Of a DNA stretch of 64,000 nt, positions 41,933 through 50,685 are shown piece after piece. The DNA is from an uncultured Aquimarina sp. Lineage in GTDB: Bacteria; Bacteroidota; Bacteroidia; Flavobacteriales; Flavobacteriaceae. Position 1 is the stretch's first letter. The number at the start of each line of letters is the position of its first letter. Made by a program: the position numbers and the translations under genes. The DNA lies in assembly GCF_947495315.1 (NCBI RefSeq), contig NZ_CANLYD010000013.1, positions 62,001-126,000 on the forward strand. Reading direction: 5' to 3'. The notes below the pieces were generated by a model. It was not told the DNA's origin, did not search any database, and saw only the letters and a list, made by a program, of their open reading frames with translations.

Positions 41933-42646
41933 CTAAGATTCGTCACTTCGTACAACAAGTCTGAATCCTTCTCCGTGGATATTTAGAATTTCCACATTTT
42001 CATCTTTCTTTAAATACTTTCTAAGCTTAGCAATATATACATCCATACTTCGAGAAGTAAAATAATTATCATCCCTCCATATTTTGGTTAGCGCTAGTTC
42101 TCTAGGCATCAAATCATTAAGATGCAATGCTAATAGACGCAATAATTCGTTCTCTTTAGGAGATAGTTTTATAGGATCTTCTTCTCTAAAAGTTAGAAAT
42201 CTAAGTTTAGAATTAAGATGGAATCCTCCTATTTTGAATTCAAATTGTTTGCTATCTGCAACAGATTCTGTACTCTTACGCTGCATGATTGCCTGTATTT
42301 TCATCAATAAGACTTCGCTATCAAATGGTTTATTTAGATAATCATCTGCTCCTACTTTATATCCTTTTAGCACATCTTCCTTCATAGCTTTTGCCGTTAA
42401 GAAGATGATAGGAACTTCCTCATTTTTATCCCTAATTTCTTTTGCTAACGTAAATCCATCCTTATAAGGCATCATTACATCCAGGATACACATATCATAA
42501 TCATCCTTTTTGAATTTTTCGAAGCCTTCCATCCCATTTTTAGCATGTACAACATCATAATCATTCATAACAAGATAATCCTTTAGTACAGTACCAAAAT
42601 TCGGATCATCTTCGACAAGCAAAATCTTTTTGTTCTCTGTTTCCAT
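41933..42646 (-). CDS. OmpR/PhoB family response regulator
   Basis: A 237-aa two-component regulator. The receiver domain (1-120) has the acidic pocket VEDD, the phospho-acceptor Asp56 in MCILDVMMP, and the conserved lysine in FLTAKAM. A winged-helix DNA-binding domain (about 140-237) ends in MDVYIAKLRKYL and HGEGFRLVV. It lies 3 bp behind its histidine kinase and resembles the RprXY-type systems of Bacteroidota. Its stimulus and targets are unknown. Confidence 0.92.
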   Translation of the reverse strand: METENKKILLVEDDPNFGTVLKDYLVMNDYDVVHAKNGMEGFEKFKKDDYDMCILDVMMPYKDGFTLAKEIRDKNEEVPIIFLTAKAMKEDVLKGYKVGADDYLNKPFDSEVLLMKIQAIMQRKSTESVADSKQFEFKIGGFHLNSKLRFLTFREEDPIKLSPKENELLRLLALHLNDLMPRELALTKIWRDDNYFTSRSMDVYIAKLRKYLKKDENVEILNIHGEGFRLVVRSDES

Positions 42647-42649
42647 ATT

Positions 42650-44218
42650 TTAAGATATTAACGGTAATTTAGTTATAAATGTGGAGCCTTTTCCCCGTTC
42701 ACTCTCCACCCATATTTGACCATGATGGTCGTCTATAATTCTTTTTACGTATGTCAACCCCAGTCCGTGACCTTTTACATTATGTAAATCTCCTGTATGT
42801 TCTCTAAAGAACTTCTCGAAAATCTTTTTCTGAGCTACTTTACTCATTCCAACTCCTTGATCACGTATTTTTAAGACAATACTATTTTTTACATTTTCTG
42901 TATATATATCAATTTTAGGTGCACCTTCTGAGTATTTTATTGCGTTGTCCAATACATTAACTACTACATTGGTCATATGGCTATCATTAGCCAATATACT
43001 AGATTTAAGTGCTCCTAAATGTGTTTTTATATAGCCTTTCCTATCTTCTACAATTAGAGAAACGTGTGTTATTGCATCTTCTATTATATCATGCAATTCT
43101 AGACGTTCCTTCTTAATATTTAACTCATTTTTCTCAAGTTGTGATATCCTCAAAACATTTTCTACCTGCGTAAGCATTCTCTTATTCTCTTCACGAATCA
43201 TAGTCATATAACGATTCACCTTTTCTTGATCATCAGCTATTTTAGGATTTTTAACAGCATCTAATGCAAGGTTAATTGTTGCGATTGGCGTTTTAAGCTC
43301 ATGAGTCATATTATTAATGAAATCGGTCTTTATTTGCGATATCTGTCTTTGCTGTAACAATTGAGATAAAGCACTTGAATACGCCACTACAATAACCAAC
43401 GTAAAAATTATTGACAAAATTGCCATTCCCTTTATGGTCGATAATATATATCTATTCTTACCTGTAAAGTTTACATACAACTGATACAGACTCGAACCAT
43501 CTTCATTATTCACAAAAAGAGGGACAGCAAAAGTATTACCATCACTTTCATTTGCACTAAAATCATCAGAACGTACTCGGGTAGCCAAAGCGTTACTATA
43601 TATGGCATACTCGAAATCAACCTTCATATCGCGTTCAGCCAATTCTTTCTTAAGCAATCTCTTAACCTCTTCTTTCTTTACCCTACGATGTATAGGAATA
43701 AAATTTGCAAGTTGATCAATGACAATTTCATAATCACGTCTATGCAAATCAGTAAGAGCACTCAATCTGTCTAACTTTGATTTAGACCTTTGTCTTGTTT
43801 GATAACTCTGCTCCTTATCCTCTACTAATTCTGCATTTCGATTTAGTATATCCTTTAATCTTACAGTATCAATATTAAAGTCTATAAAAGAAGAAAATAA
43901 TTTAGAATCTTCTTCTAGAACACCATCACCAAAAGCAAATGATCCTTTATCAAAACCTATGTCTAAGAGCTGCTGTATTGTTTTATTATCAGGTTCTTTA
44001 ATACTATCTAAAATCTCCTGTAAGGGATAATACATTTCTTCAAACTCCCTATACTCAATCTTATTAGAGACAGAAATCAATATTTGCTTTGCATTAAAAG
44101 AAAACTGTTCCCTGTTATTCTCTACTGTATTTTGAATCCAATATCCCTGAACAAAAATAATACCGATTAATGATAAACTCATCAGAAGGATCAGTAATGC
44201 GAATAACCTTTTATTCAT
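42650..44218 (-). CDS. Sensor histidine kinase
   Basis: A 522-aa membrane kinase. TM1 is near 5-27, a periplasmic sensor of about 230 aa follows, TM2 is near 262-285, and the HisKA domain has the phospho-acceptor in FINNMTHELKTPIATI (His306). The ATP-binding domain has VVNVLDNAIKYS, DQGVGMS and GHGLGLTYV. The sensor domain was not recognised and is coiled-coil-rich (QTRQRSKSKLDRLSALTDLH). It is transcribed first, ahead of the response regulator, from a promoter only 4 bp before the ATG. Confidence 0.92.
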   Translation of the reverse strand: MNKRLFALLILLMSLSLIGIIFVQGYWIQNTVENNREQFSFNAKQILISVSNKIEYREFEEMYYPLQEILDSIKEPDNKTIQQLLDIGFDKGSFAFGDGVLEEDSKLFSSFIDFNIDTVRLKDILNRNAELVEDKEQSYQTRQRSKSKLDRLSALTDLHRRDYEIVIDQLANFIPIHRRVKKEEVKRLLKKELAERDMKVDFEYAIYSNALATRVRSDDFSANESDGNTFAVPLFVNNEDGSSLYQLYVNFTGKNRYILSTIKGMAILSIIFTLVIVVAYSSALSQLLQQRQISQIKTDFINNMTHELKTPIATINLALDAVKNPKIADDQEKVNRYMTMIREENKRMLTQVENVLRISQLEKNELNIKKERLELHDIIEDAITHVSLIVEDRKGYIKTHLGALKSSILANDSHMTNVVVNVLDNAIKYSEGAPKIDIYTENVKNSIVLKIRDQGVGMSKVAQKKIFEKFFREHTGDLHNVKGHGLGLTYVKRIIDDHHGQIWVESERGKGSTFITKLPLIS

Positions 44219-44222
44219 AGGT

Positions 44223-44230
44223 CAAAAGTA
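44223..44230 (-). promoter_or_regulatory. -7 promoter element (TACTTTTG) for the kinase operon
   Basis: An exact TAnnTTTG match on the minus strand that ends 4 bp before the start codon, suggesting a leaderless transcript. It is of the same type as the elements before yggS and the GT2 gene. Confidence 0.6.
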
Positions 44231-44302
44231 AGACTTTAACATTTAGCTACTTTAGGGTTTAACCAAATGTTAACAAAATGAAAGATTGGAAAAATAACGC
44301 AA

Positions 44303-44881
44303 TTAAAGGGTGAGTTTATTATGGATTTTTTTAATTTGAAGCCAAGTTTCTTCTAAATTCGTATTAATAATTACAAAATCTGCTAATGGAATCTTTTCAG
44401 AGTCTTCCCATTGATTCTTCAATCTAGCAAGAACCTGCAATCTTGTAGTATTATCTCTTTTTAAAACTCTTTCTATTCTTGTTTCTTTAGGAGCGGTTAC
44501 AAGAATTGTATAATCACATCGTTTGTAACCGCCATTTTCGAACAATATAGCTGCTTCTTTTATTACGTACTCAGACTTTTGTTTATTCTTCCATTTGGTA
44601 AAATGAGTAGCCACTGCTGGATGTACTATAGCGTTGAGTTTTTCTAGAAGTTCTTTATTATTAAAAACTTTATCTGCAATAAATGGGCGATTTAATTCTT
44701 GTTCAATATATGAATTCACACCTAACAGATCTATAATCTGCTTCTTTACACTAACATCTTCATTCATCAATTTTTTGGCCTCATCATCTGCAATATAAAT
44801 AGGTACTCCGAGTTGTGCAAACATCTTTGCAACGGTTGATTTCCCGCTTCCTATTCCTCCTGTTAGTCCTATTATTTTCAC
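44303..44881 (-). CDS. coaE: Dephospho-CoA kinase
   Basis: A 192-aa kinase for the last step of coenzyme A synthesis (phosphorylation of dephospho-CoA). The Walker A GLTGGIGSGKSTVAKMF, the LGVPIYIADDEAKKLM motif, and the VIKEAAILFENGGYKRCD and LKRDNTTRLQVLARLKNQW segments are typical. It comes third in the GT2-YbbR-CoaE operon, 2 bp after the YbbR gene. CoaBC of the same pathway lies 6 kb away. Confidence 0.95.
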   Translation of the reverse strand: MKIIGLTGGIGSGKSTVAKMFAQLGVPIYIADDEAKKLMNEDVSVKKQIIDLLGVNSYIEQELNRPFIADKVFNNKELLEKLNAIVHPAVATHFTKWKNKQKSEYVIKEAAILFENGGYKRCDYTILVTAPKETRIERVLKRDNTTRLQVLARLKNQWEDSEKIPLADFVIINTNLEETWLQIKKIHNKLTL

Positions 44882-44883
44882 GC

Positions 44884-45849
44884 TTAATTCAAAATTACAA
44901 ATTGTACCTGTTTATCTTGTAAACGTACATCATGAATCGATGTTGGCATATCTATTAATTCTAAAATTAAGAAGGAACTATCCTCAGCCACCTTATTATA
45001 GTCTGCTATGACTTTAAAATCCCTTTGATTGATTTCATTATACTTATCAAGTCCTACTCTATACACTACTTTTACTTCTTTAGGGAAAATCTTAATTTCC
45101 TTACCATCAGGAACATTTATTAATGTTATTGGGATTTCCTGACTTCCTTCAGTAAATTTACTAACTAAAATATTTGCTTCTACTTCTTTTGGAACTACTT
45201 GAATTCTTGGTGGTAGACTATCAATCTTAATTGATAATATTTTTTTATAATCTGTATTTACCCCATCAAGTTTCAGGTTTTCGGTCGTTACGTGATGTAT
45301 TGTATCTATGATTCTTTTAGGACCACTAATCATAATTGAATCCGGAGAAAGAACAACTCCTTCGTCACTACCATATCCAGGAGCATATTCGATTTCTTTT
45401 GTTAATCGTATTGGAATTTTCTTTTTTAAATTAATATCCAATATCACATTTAAGGTATCTTTTTGGACAGAAAGCACTCTGCCTTTAAAATTTAATTTAT
45501 CTTTTAGAGATTGGTTTGCTTCGCCTAAATAAAAATAATAGTCATTTTCTTTAGTCTCTATAGCATTTGTAATATCAAATTTCAATGAAGGCTTACTCCA
45601 AGTATAGTTTATCAACCTAAAACCATTACCATTAAGTGTTAGTTTTAGGCCTTGATCACTATTCTCATCCAAAATTCTATCGTCTGGTAAATTGGTATAC
45701 CGAACATCAAATGCAACTTCTTGTGTATAATTTTTAGAAAATTGTATAAAAAGCCATAAAACAGAGGTAAATGCCAAGAAAAACAGAAACGTTTTGACAT
45801 TATTTCTTTTTAAAGAAAATCTACTTAATTTAGTTTTAGACATAGGCAT
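44884..45849 (-). CDS. YbbR-like domain protein (CdaR-like)
   Basis: A 321-aa membrane-anchored protein. One hydrophobic helix near residues 17-35 is followed by beta-rich repeats of YbbR type (FDVRYTNLPDDRIL, then IPIRLTKEIEYAPGYG with the SPDSIMISGPKRIID motif, which is the domain signature). In Gram-positive bacteria CdaR regulates cyclic di-AMP synthase; in Bacteroidota the gene commonly sits with coaE. The start overlaps the GT2 stop by 1 bp (TAATG). A second ATG 6 bp downstream is possible. Confidence 0.85.
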   Translation of the reverse strand: MPMSKTKLSRFSLKRNNVKTFLFFLAFTSVLWLFIQFSKNYTQEVAFDVRYTNLPDDRILDENSDQGLKLTLNGNGFRLINYTWSKPSLKFDITNAIETKENDYYFYLGEANQSLKDKLNFKGRVLSVQKDTLNVILDINLKKKIPIRLTKEIEYAPGYGSDEGVVLSPDSIMISGPKRIIDTIHHVTTENLKLDGVNTDYKKILSIKIDSLPPRIQVVPKEVEANILVSKFTEGSQEIPITLINVPDGKEIKIFPKEVKVVYRVGLDKYNEINQRDFKVIADYNKVAEDSSFLILELIDMPTSIHDVRLQDKQVQFVILN

Positions 45850-46853
45850 TACTTTGAAAAAAACAACTTCTTAAATTGTTGTTCTGGAACTTTTTTCAAT
45901 AGATGAATATAATAATAAGATTTTAGGAATCCTTTCCCATACCCATAAAATTGAACAAACACAGCAATAACAGACTGAATACCGATATTAAAACTACTAT
46001 AATTTGTTAAGGCACTTACAAAAACAACAATAAAATACAACATCCATAATGCTAGAAAATACCAATGTCCTATAAAAACGGTAATCAAAGAAAATAATGT
46101 ATACGCCATAAATAGTGTTGGAAACCAATACGTGATTTTTGATGTCTCGGGATGCCATAAATTAAGAATCGGTCTAACCAATCCAAATTTGTTAACCTGT
46201 ACATAAAATTTATCCCAAGAAATTCTTCGTTTATGAAAAACTTTAGCATCTGGTATCAACGCAGTTTCATAACCAAGTTTCCAAAGTCTTATAGTAAGAT
46301 CAGGATCTTCACCAGGATGAATATTTCCAAAACCTTTAGAAGCTTCAAAAGCTTCTTTAGATATCCCCATATTAAAACTTCGAGGTTGAAATTTACCAAA
46401 TGTATTCTTTCTTCCTCTAATACCACCAGTGGTAAGATATGAAGTCATACTAAAACTTATAGCTTTCTGCAAATCAGAAAAATCCTCGTGCGCATCATCT
46501 GGACCTCCAAAACAATGAACAAAGTTTATTGACAAGAAATTTTCTACTTTACTCAGATAATCAGAAGGCAATAACACATCACTATCCAGAATTAAAAAAT
46601 AGTTCCCTTTCGCCTTACCCATACCGTAATTACGAGAATCTCCAGGACCTGTATTTGGCTTTTTATAATAGCTAATATGTAACTTATTATCATATTTCTT
46701 AATAACATCTTCTGATGTTTCGGATGAACCATCTTCTATAATTACTATTTCATATGATTTATCATAATCCAGCAAGATCATACTATTTAACAACTCCTCT
46801 ATTTCGTTGGGTCTATTAAATACAGGAATGATAAAAGAAAAAGAAACATTCAT
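45849..46853 (-). CDS. GT-A family 2 glycosyltransferase with C-terminal membrane helices
   Basis: A 334-aa membrane glycosyltransferase. The nucleotide-sugar core includes FSFIIPVFNRPNEIEELLNS, the DSDVLLPSDYLSKVE motif (DxD-type metal site) and an EDPDLTIRLWKLGYE motif. At least two hydrophobic helices near 250-305 anchor it. It begins the GT2-YbbR-CoaE operon from a promoter directly before its ATG. The acceptor is unknown and envelope polysaccharide or glycolipid synthesis is likely. Confidence 0.9.
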   Translation of the reverse strand: MNVSFSFIIPVFNRPNEIEELLNSMILLDYDKSYEIVIIEDGSSETSEDVIKKYDNKLHISYYKKPNTGPGDSRNYGMGKAKGNYFLILDSDVLLPSDYLSKVENFLSINFVHCFGGPDDAHEDFSDLQKAISFSMTSYLTTGGIRGRKNTFGKFQPRSFNMGISKEAFEASKGFGNIHPGEDPDLTIRLWKLGYETALIPDAKVFHKRRISWDKFYVQVNKFGLVRPILNLWHPETSKITYWFPTLFMAYTLFSLITVFIGHWYFLALWMLYFIVVFVSALTNYSSFNIGIQSVIAVFVQFYGYGKGFLKSYYYIHLLKKVPEQQFKKLFFSK

Positions 46854-46857
46854 AGAG

Positions 46858-46865
46858 CAAAGGTA
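46858..46865 (-). promoter_or_regulatory. -7 promoter element (TACCTTTG) for the GT2-YbbR-CoaE operon
   Basis: An exact TAnnTTTG match on the minus strand that ends 4 bp before the GT2 ATG, again consistent with a leaderless mRNA. Confidence 0.6.
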
Positions 46866-46933
46866 AATAAACGAAAGAATCCTAACATAGTATGGTACTA
46901 GGATTTTAGTAACTTATAGAGAATAATTGTATA

Positions 46934-47105
46934 AACCTACTTTATGCTATAGAAAATCTATTTCATCTGTGAGCTACTGTAAATACTATCGTTTCGCTAC
47001 TTTTTTTTGATTTCACCGTAGCTATGCTATGCTAAAATCAAGAAAAAGCTAGTATTTATTGTATCTCAAAGCTTCATAACGAAGTTCTATAGCATAAAGC
47101 AGGTT
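46934..47105. repeat. 172-bp foldback element upstream of the GT2 operon
   Basis: The outer 21-bp arms (46934-46954 and 47085-47105) match at 20 positions; the left begins AACCTACTTTATGCTATAGA. Imperfect complementarity continues inward through AAATACTA with TAGTATTT to TTGATTT with AAAATCAA around a GTAGCTATGCTATGC centre. There is no ORF inside. It occupies most of the 314-bp gap between the GT2 operon and fabI, so it could be a MITE-like element or a structured RNA. Confidence 0.65.
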
Positions 47106-47110
47106 AAATT

Positions 47111-47145
47111 AAAAAGCTCAATTCTGCCAGAGTTGAGCTTTTTTT
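47111..47145. terminator. Intrinsic terminator after fabI
   Basis: AAAAAGCTCAA and TTGAGCTTTTT arms enclose an 11-nt loop, with T-rich flanks on both strands. It lies 22 bp beyond the fabI stop on the minus strand, next to the foldback element. Confidence 0.8.
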
Positions 47146-47167
47146 AAGATATATTTTCTGTATACTA

Positions 47168-47986
47168 TTATTCTTCATCTACAAATTTCTCCATAACCAT
47201 CTGACTAACTCCCATATTAGAGAACCCTCCATCATGATATAGATTTTGCAGTGTAACTTTTTTAGTTAAATCCGAAAATAATGTGATTGTATAATCTGCA
47301 CAATCATCCGCCGAAGCATTACCTAATGGAGACATTTTATCGGCATATTCGATAAATCCATCAAATCCTTTTACTCCCTTTCCTGCAGTTGTGGCTGTCG
47401 GAGATTGAGAAATAGTATTAACTCTTACTTTTTTATCACGACCAAAAAAATAGCCAAAACTACGGGCTATAGATTCGAGATACGCTTTATTATCTGCCAT
47501 ATCATTATAATCAGGAAATACTCGCTGAGCAGCCATGTAGGTAAGCGCAACAATACTACCCCATTCATTCATCGCTTCTTTTTTAAACAAGGTCTGCATT
47601 GTTTTATGAAACGAAAGTGCTGAAACATCCCATCCTTTTTCACTCCAATCATAGTTTAAGTCTGTGTAATGACGCCCTTTTCGTACATTAACTGACATTC
47701 CAATAGAATGCAGAACAAAATCAAGCTTTCCTCCTAATATCTCCACTGATTTTTCAACCAGATTTTCCAGATCTTCCAATGAGGTCGCGTCAGCTGGTAT
47801 GATTTGAGAATTTGTTTTTTCAGCTAATTCCTTAATAGTTCCCATACGCATTGCAACAGGAGCATTAGTAAGCACAAAAGTACCTCCTTCTTCAAAAACA
47901 CGTTCTGCTGTTTTCCAGGCTATTGAATTTTCATCAAGTGCACCGAAAATTATACCTCTTTTACCTTTTAATAAATTATATGACAT
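47168..47986 (-). CDS. fabI: Enoyl-[acyl-carrier-protein] reductase FabI
   Basis: A 272-aa NADH-dependent enoyl-ACP reductase that completes each fatty-acid elongation cycle. The SDR-like GIIFGALDENSIAWKTAE cofactor motif has the FabI spacing, LHSIGMSVNVR lies in the middle, and the active site follows as ALTYMAAQRVFPDYNDMADN with Lys in NKAYLES. The substrate-loop SQSPTATTAGKGVKGFD is present, and the length is normal. It is monocistronic behind recN and ends at a strong terminator. Confidence 0.95.
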   Translation of the reverse strand: MSYNLLKGKRGIIFGALDENSIAWKTAERVFEEGGTFVLTNAPVAMRMGTIKELAEKTNSQIIPADATSLEDLENLVEKSVEILGGKLDFVLHSIGMSVNVRKGRHYTDLNYDWSEKGWDVSALSFHKTMQTLFKKEAMNEWGSIVALTYMAAQRVFPDYNDMADNKAYLESIARSFGYFFGRDKKVRVNTISQSPTATTAGKGVKGFDGFIEYADKMSPLGNASADDCADYTITLFSDLTKKVTLQNLYHDGGFSNMGVSQMVMEKFVDEE

Positions 47987-48059
47987 TTAATAGTAAATTA
48001 TAAATGATTTTATGAATTGTAAAGATAACAAAACGACCTAAACCAATACTATAACAGCA

Positions 48060-49721
48060 TTAGTTTTGATAATGTAATAATGATTTTGCATGAGTCAAAG
48101 CTGAATCAGAAATATTCTTACCTCCTATCATTTCTGCAATTTCTCGAATTCTATCTTCATCACTTAACAACTTCAATCTAGTAACTGTAGTATTGTTTAC
48201 GTCTTCTTTAAAAACTTTGTACTGACTCTGCCCATTAGCAGCTATCTGTGGTAGATGAGTGATACTAAAAACCTGTAAGTTCTTACTCATAGCCATCATC
48301 AAATCAGCCATCTTATGTGCTACCTCTCCAGAAACTCCAGTATCTATTTCATCAAAAATAATCGTTGGTAATTGTGTATATCTAGAGAGTATTGCCTTTA
48401 TACCTATCATGATTCTAGAAAGCTCTCCGCCAGAAGCTACTTTCTTTAATTCTCCAAAAGATCCTCCTTTATTTGCCGAGAACAAAAACTCCAATACTTC
48501 TTTCCCATTAGAAAGATACTTTTCTTGTAACGTTAATGAACTTTTAAAACTGGCATTAACCATACCCAATGCTTTTAGGATATCTTCTAATTCTGACACT
48601 AATTTGGGTAGTGCTTTCGCCCTTTTTTCATGAATTTTAATAGCAACTTTATCTAATTGATCTTTTATAGTTTCTATCTCTTTTCTTAAATTTTCAATAT
48701 CTCCTGTCAGAGACTCTGTTTTTGAAACTTTTTCCTGAAGCTCTTCTTTAATTTTTATAAGTTCCTCTACCGATGACACTGTATGTTTAGTCTGAAGATT
48801 ATGTATCATCTGCAATCTTTGACCAACTTCTTCTAATTGTTCAGGATCTGCTTCTAATCGCTCTAATTCATTCTGTAATGAATCATTAATATCTTCTAAC
48901 TCGATGTATACACTCTGAATTCTATCTGATAGTTCTTTTAATGCTCCAGAATATGGAGCTACTTTAGAAATATTAGTTTTTATGGTATTCAAAAGATCAG
49001 AAACTCCAACTTCTTCTGAAGAAATTAAAGAAACAGAGCCCGATAATCGTTCCTGTATTTCTTCAATATTAATGAGTGTTTCGTAACGCTCTTCTAGTTC
49101 TAATAGTTCTCCAGGCTTAAGCTTTGCTTCTTCCAGTTCATTTAGTAGAAAAGAGTTGTAATCATGTTCTTTAGTCAACTCTTGTTGACTATCGAGTAGC
49201 ACTTTTTCTTCTTTTTCTTTTTGCTTTAACAGCGACAAACCTCGTTTATAAGATTGTATTTCTCTATTAGATTCCGACAATGCATCTAATACTTCGAATT
49301 GAAAATCATTAGTAGTTACCTCTAATGTCTGATGCTGACTATGAATATCAATTAAACGAATACCTAATCTGTTTAGAGAATTTAGCGTAACAGGTGTGTC
49401 ATTAATGAATGCCCTAGATTTTCCGGAAGGTAAGATCTCTCTTCTAATAATAGTTTCTGTCTCATAGTCCAAATCCTCTTCGTCGAAAAACGCTTTTAGA
49501 GCGTACTTTTTTATATCAAAAACACCCTCGATACTACATTTTACGGAATTATCTTTTACACTACTAAGATCAGCTCTTTTACCAAGCAAAAGACCTAAAG
49601 CACCTAATAGCAGAGATTTACCTGCTCCTGTTTCTCCAGTAATTGTAATCAAACCGGTATCAAAAGAAACCTGTAGTTGTTCAATTAAGGCGAAGTTTTT
49701 TATTGAAAGACTTCTAAGCAA
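48060..49721 (-). CDS. recN: DNA repair protein RecN
   Basis: A 553-aa SMC-like ATPase for double-strand break repair. The N-terminal FALIEQLQVSF and Walker A GETGAGKSLLLGALGLLLG, the coiled coil of about 150-380, and the C-terminal ABC signature VASGGELSRIMIGIKAIL with Walker B TIIFDEIDTGVSG and the ITHLPQIAA histidine switch are intact. Translation must begin with TTG (MLRSLSIKN), because no ATG fits the family start. A near -7 sequence (TATCTTTTG) overlaps this codon. Confidence 0.95.
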   Translation of the reverse strand: MLRSLSIKNFALIEQLQVSFDTGLITITGETGAGKSLLLGALGLLLGKRADLSSVKDNSVKCSIEGVFDIKKYALKAFFDEEDLDYETETIIRREILPSGKSRAFINDTPVTLNSLNRLGIRLIDIHSQHQTLEVTTNDFQFEVLDALSESNREIQSYKRGLSLLKQKEKEEKVLLDSQQELTKEHDYNSFLLNELEEAKLKPGELLELEERYETLINIEEIQERLSGSVSLISSEEVGVSDLLNTIKTNISKVAPYSGALKELSDRIQSVYIELEDINDSLQNELERLEADPEQLEEVGQRLQMIHNLQTKHTVSSVEELIKIKEELQEKVSKTESLTGDIENLRKEIETIKDQLDKVAIKIHEKRAKALPKLVSELEDILKALGMVNASFKSSLTLQEKYLSNGKEVLEFLFSANKGGSFGELKKVASGGELSRIMIGIKAILSRYTQLPTIIFDEIDTGVSGEVAHKMADLMMAMSKNLQVFSITHLPQIAANGQSQYKVFKEDVNNTTVTRLKLLSDEDRIREIAEMIGGKNISDSALTHAKSLLHYQN

Positions 49722-49797
49722 AAGATAATGATATTTTGTTATTGTTAAAGGAAGTAAATATACTATAGTTTTTAAAAAGATTACAAAAAAGAAAATC

Positions 49798-50685
49798 TTA
49801 AAACTTTATCTCAGCCCAGTTGCTTGTATAGGTTGGAGCTATCCTTCCGAGTATTGCCATCGTCTCGGCAATATTAAGTGAAGGACCTCCTGAAAGAATT
49901 CCAGATACTTCATCAGCCTTAGCATCAAAAAACACTCTCATTATATAAGAATTAGGTCTGGTTCTATGCATACTTTCTAATGTCTTCATTGATTCTAGAA
50001 TAGACTCTTTTCCTTTTTTTAAATCGTTATTCATAATATCAAGACCTTCTCTATGATATGTATACAAGGCTGTTCTATATCCATCAAAAGTACCAGATAA
50101 CAGATCATCATTCAATCTGAATCGTGTTTGTGCACCATCTTGTCCATTCCACCCTAATGTATTACTTCCTTGGGCATTATTTACTATATTTTTAGCTTCT
50201 TGATAATAATTAGTTCCTGAATTCAATTTAAAAGTATCTGCATCTACTCCTAAAATTGTGTATAAGTAAAAAGCAACTACAGAAATAAGATTAGATTCAT
50301 AATTATTAGGATTATAATTCAAAGGTTGAAATTCCAGATAATTAAAATTAAACTGTTTATCGTTAATATTTAAAATCGTTGTCTTATAACTAGCTCCATA
50401 CACAGGTCTTGAAGCTTGCACCTGTATAGTAGCAGAGAAATTATCGTTGGTATTACCTAGAATATTAATAAAAAAGCTGCAGTCTATTCTTTCTTCTGTT
50501 CGGTACTCTAATTCGGTCCACTTCGTGTTATTAATAAACTCTGTTACAGATCTTTCTAAAGTTTTAAAAACTTGCAAATTGGGGTTTCCTGTTTGCTCAG
50601 CATTTACTACTACAGTAGCATTAAATTCCTGGGCACTAAGCCCAATACCACATAAAATTGTAATAAAAAGAAAAAGTTTATGCAT
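49798..50685 (-). CDS. DUF4835 family protein (PorD-like T9SS-associated)
   Basis: A 295-aa exported protein from the ATG that gives a signal peptide (MHKLFLFITILCGIGLSAQ). An upstream start at 50724 would add 13 non-signal residues. DUF4835 features are VFKTLERSVTEFINNTKWTE, YLEFQPLNYNPNNYESNLIS and the C-terminal NIAETMAILGRIAPTYTSNW. Some annotation sources name this family PorD and link it to type IX secretion; I am only moderately sure of that label. It overlaps the end of coaBC by 8 bp. Confidence 0.85.
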   Translation of the reverse strand: MHKLFLFITILCGIGLSAQEFNATVVVNAEQTGNPNLQVFKTLERSVTEFINNTKWTELEYRTEERIDCSFFINILGNTNDNFSATIQVQASRPVYGASYKTTILNINDKQFNFNYLEFQPLNYNPNNYESNLISVVAFYLYTILGVDADTFKLNSGTNYYQEAKNIVNNAQGSNTLGWNGQDGAQTRFRLNDDLLSGTFDGYRTALYTYHREGLDIMNNDLKKGKESILESMKTLESMHRTRPNSYIMRVFFDAKADEVSGILSGGPSLNIAETMAILGRIAPTYTSNWAEIKF

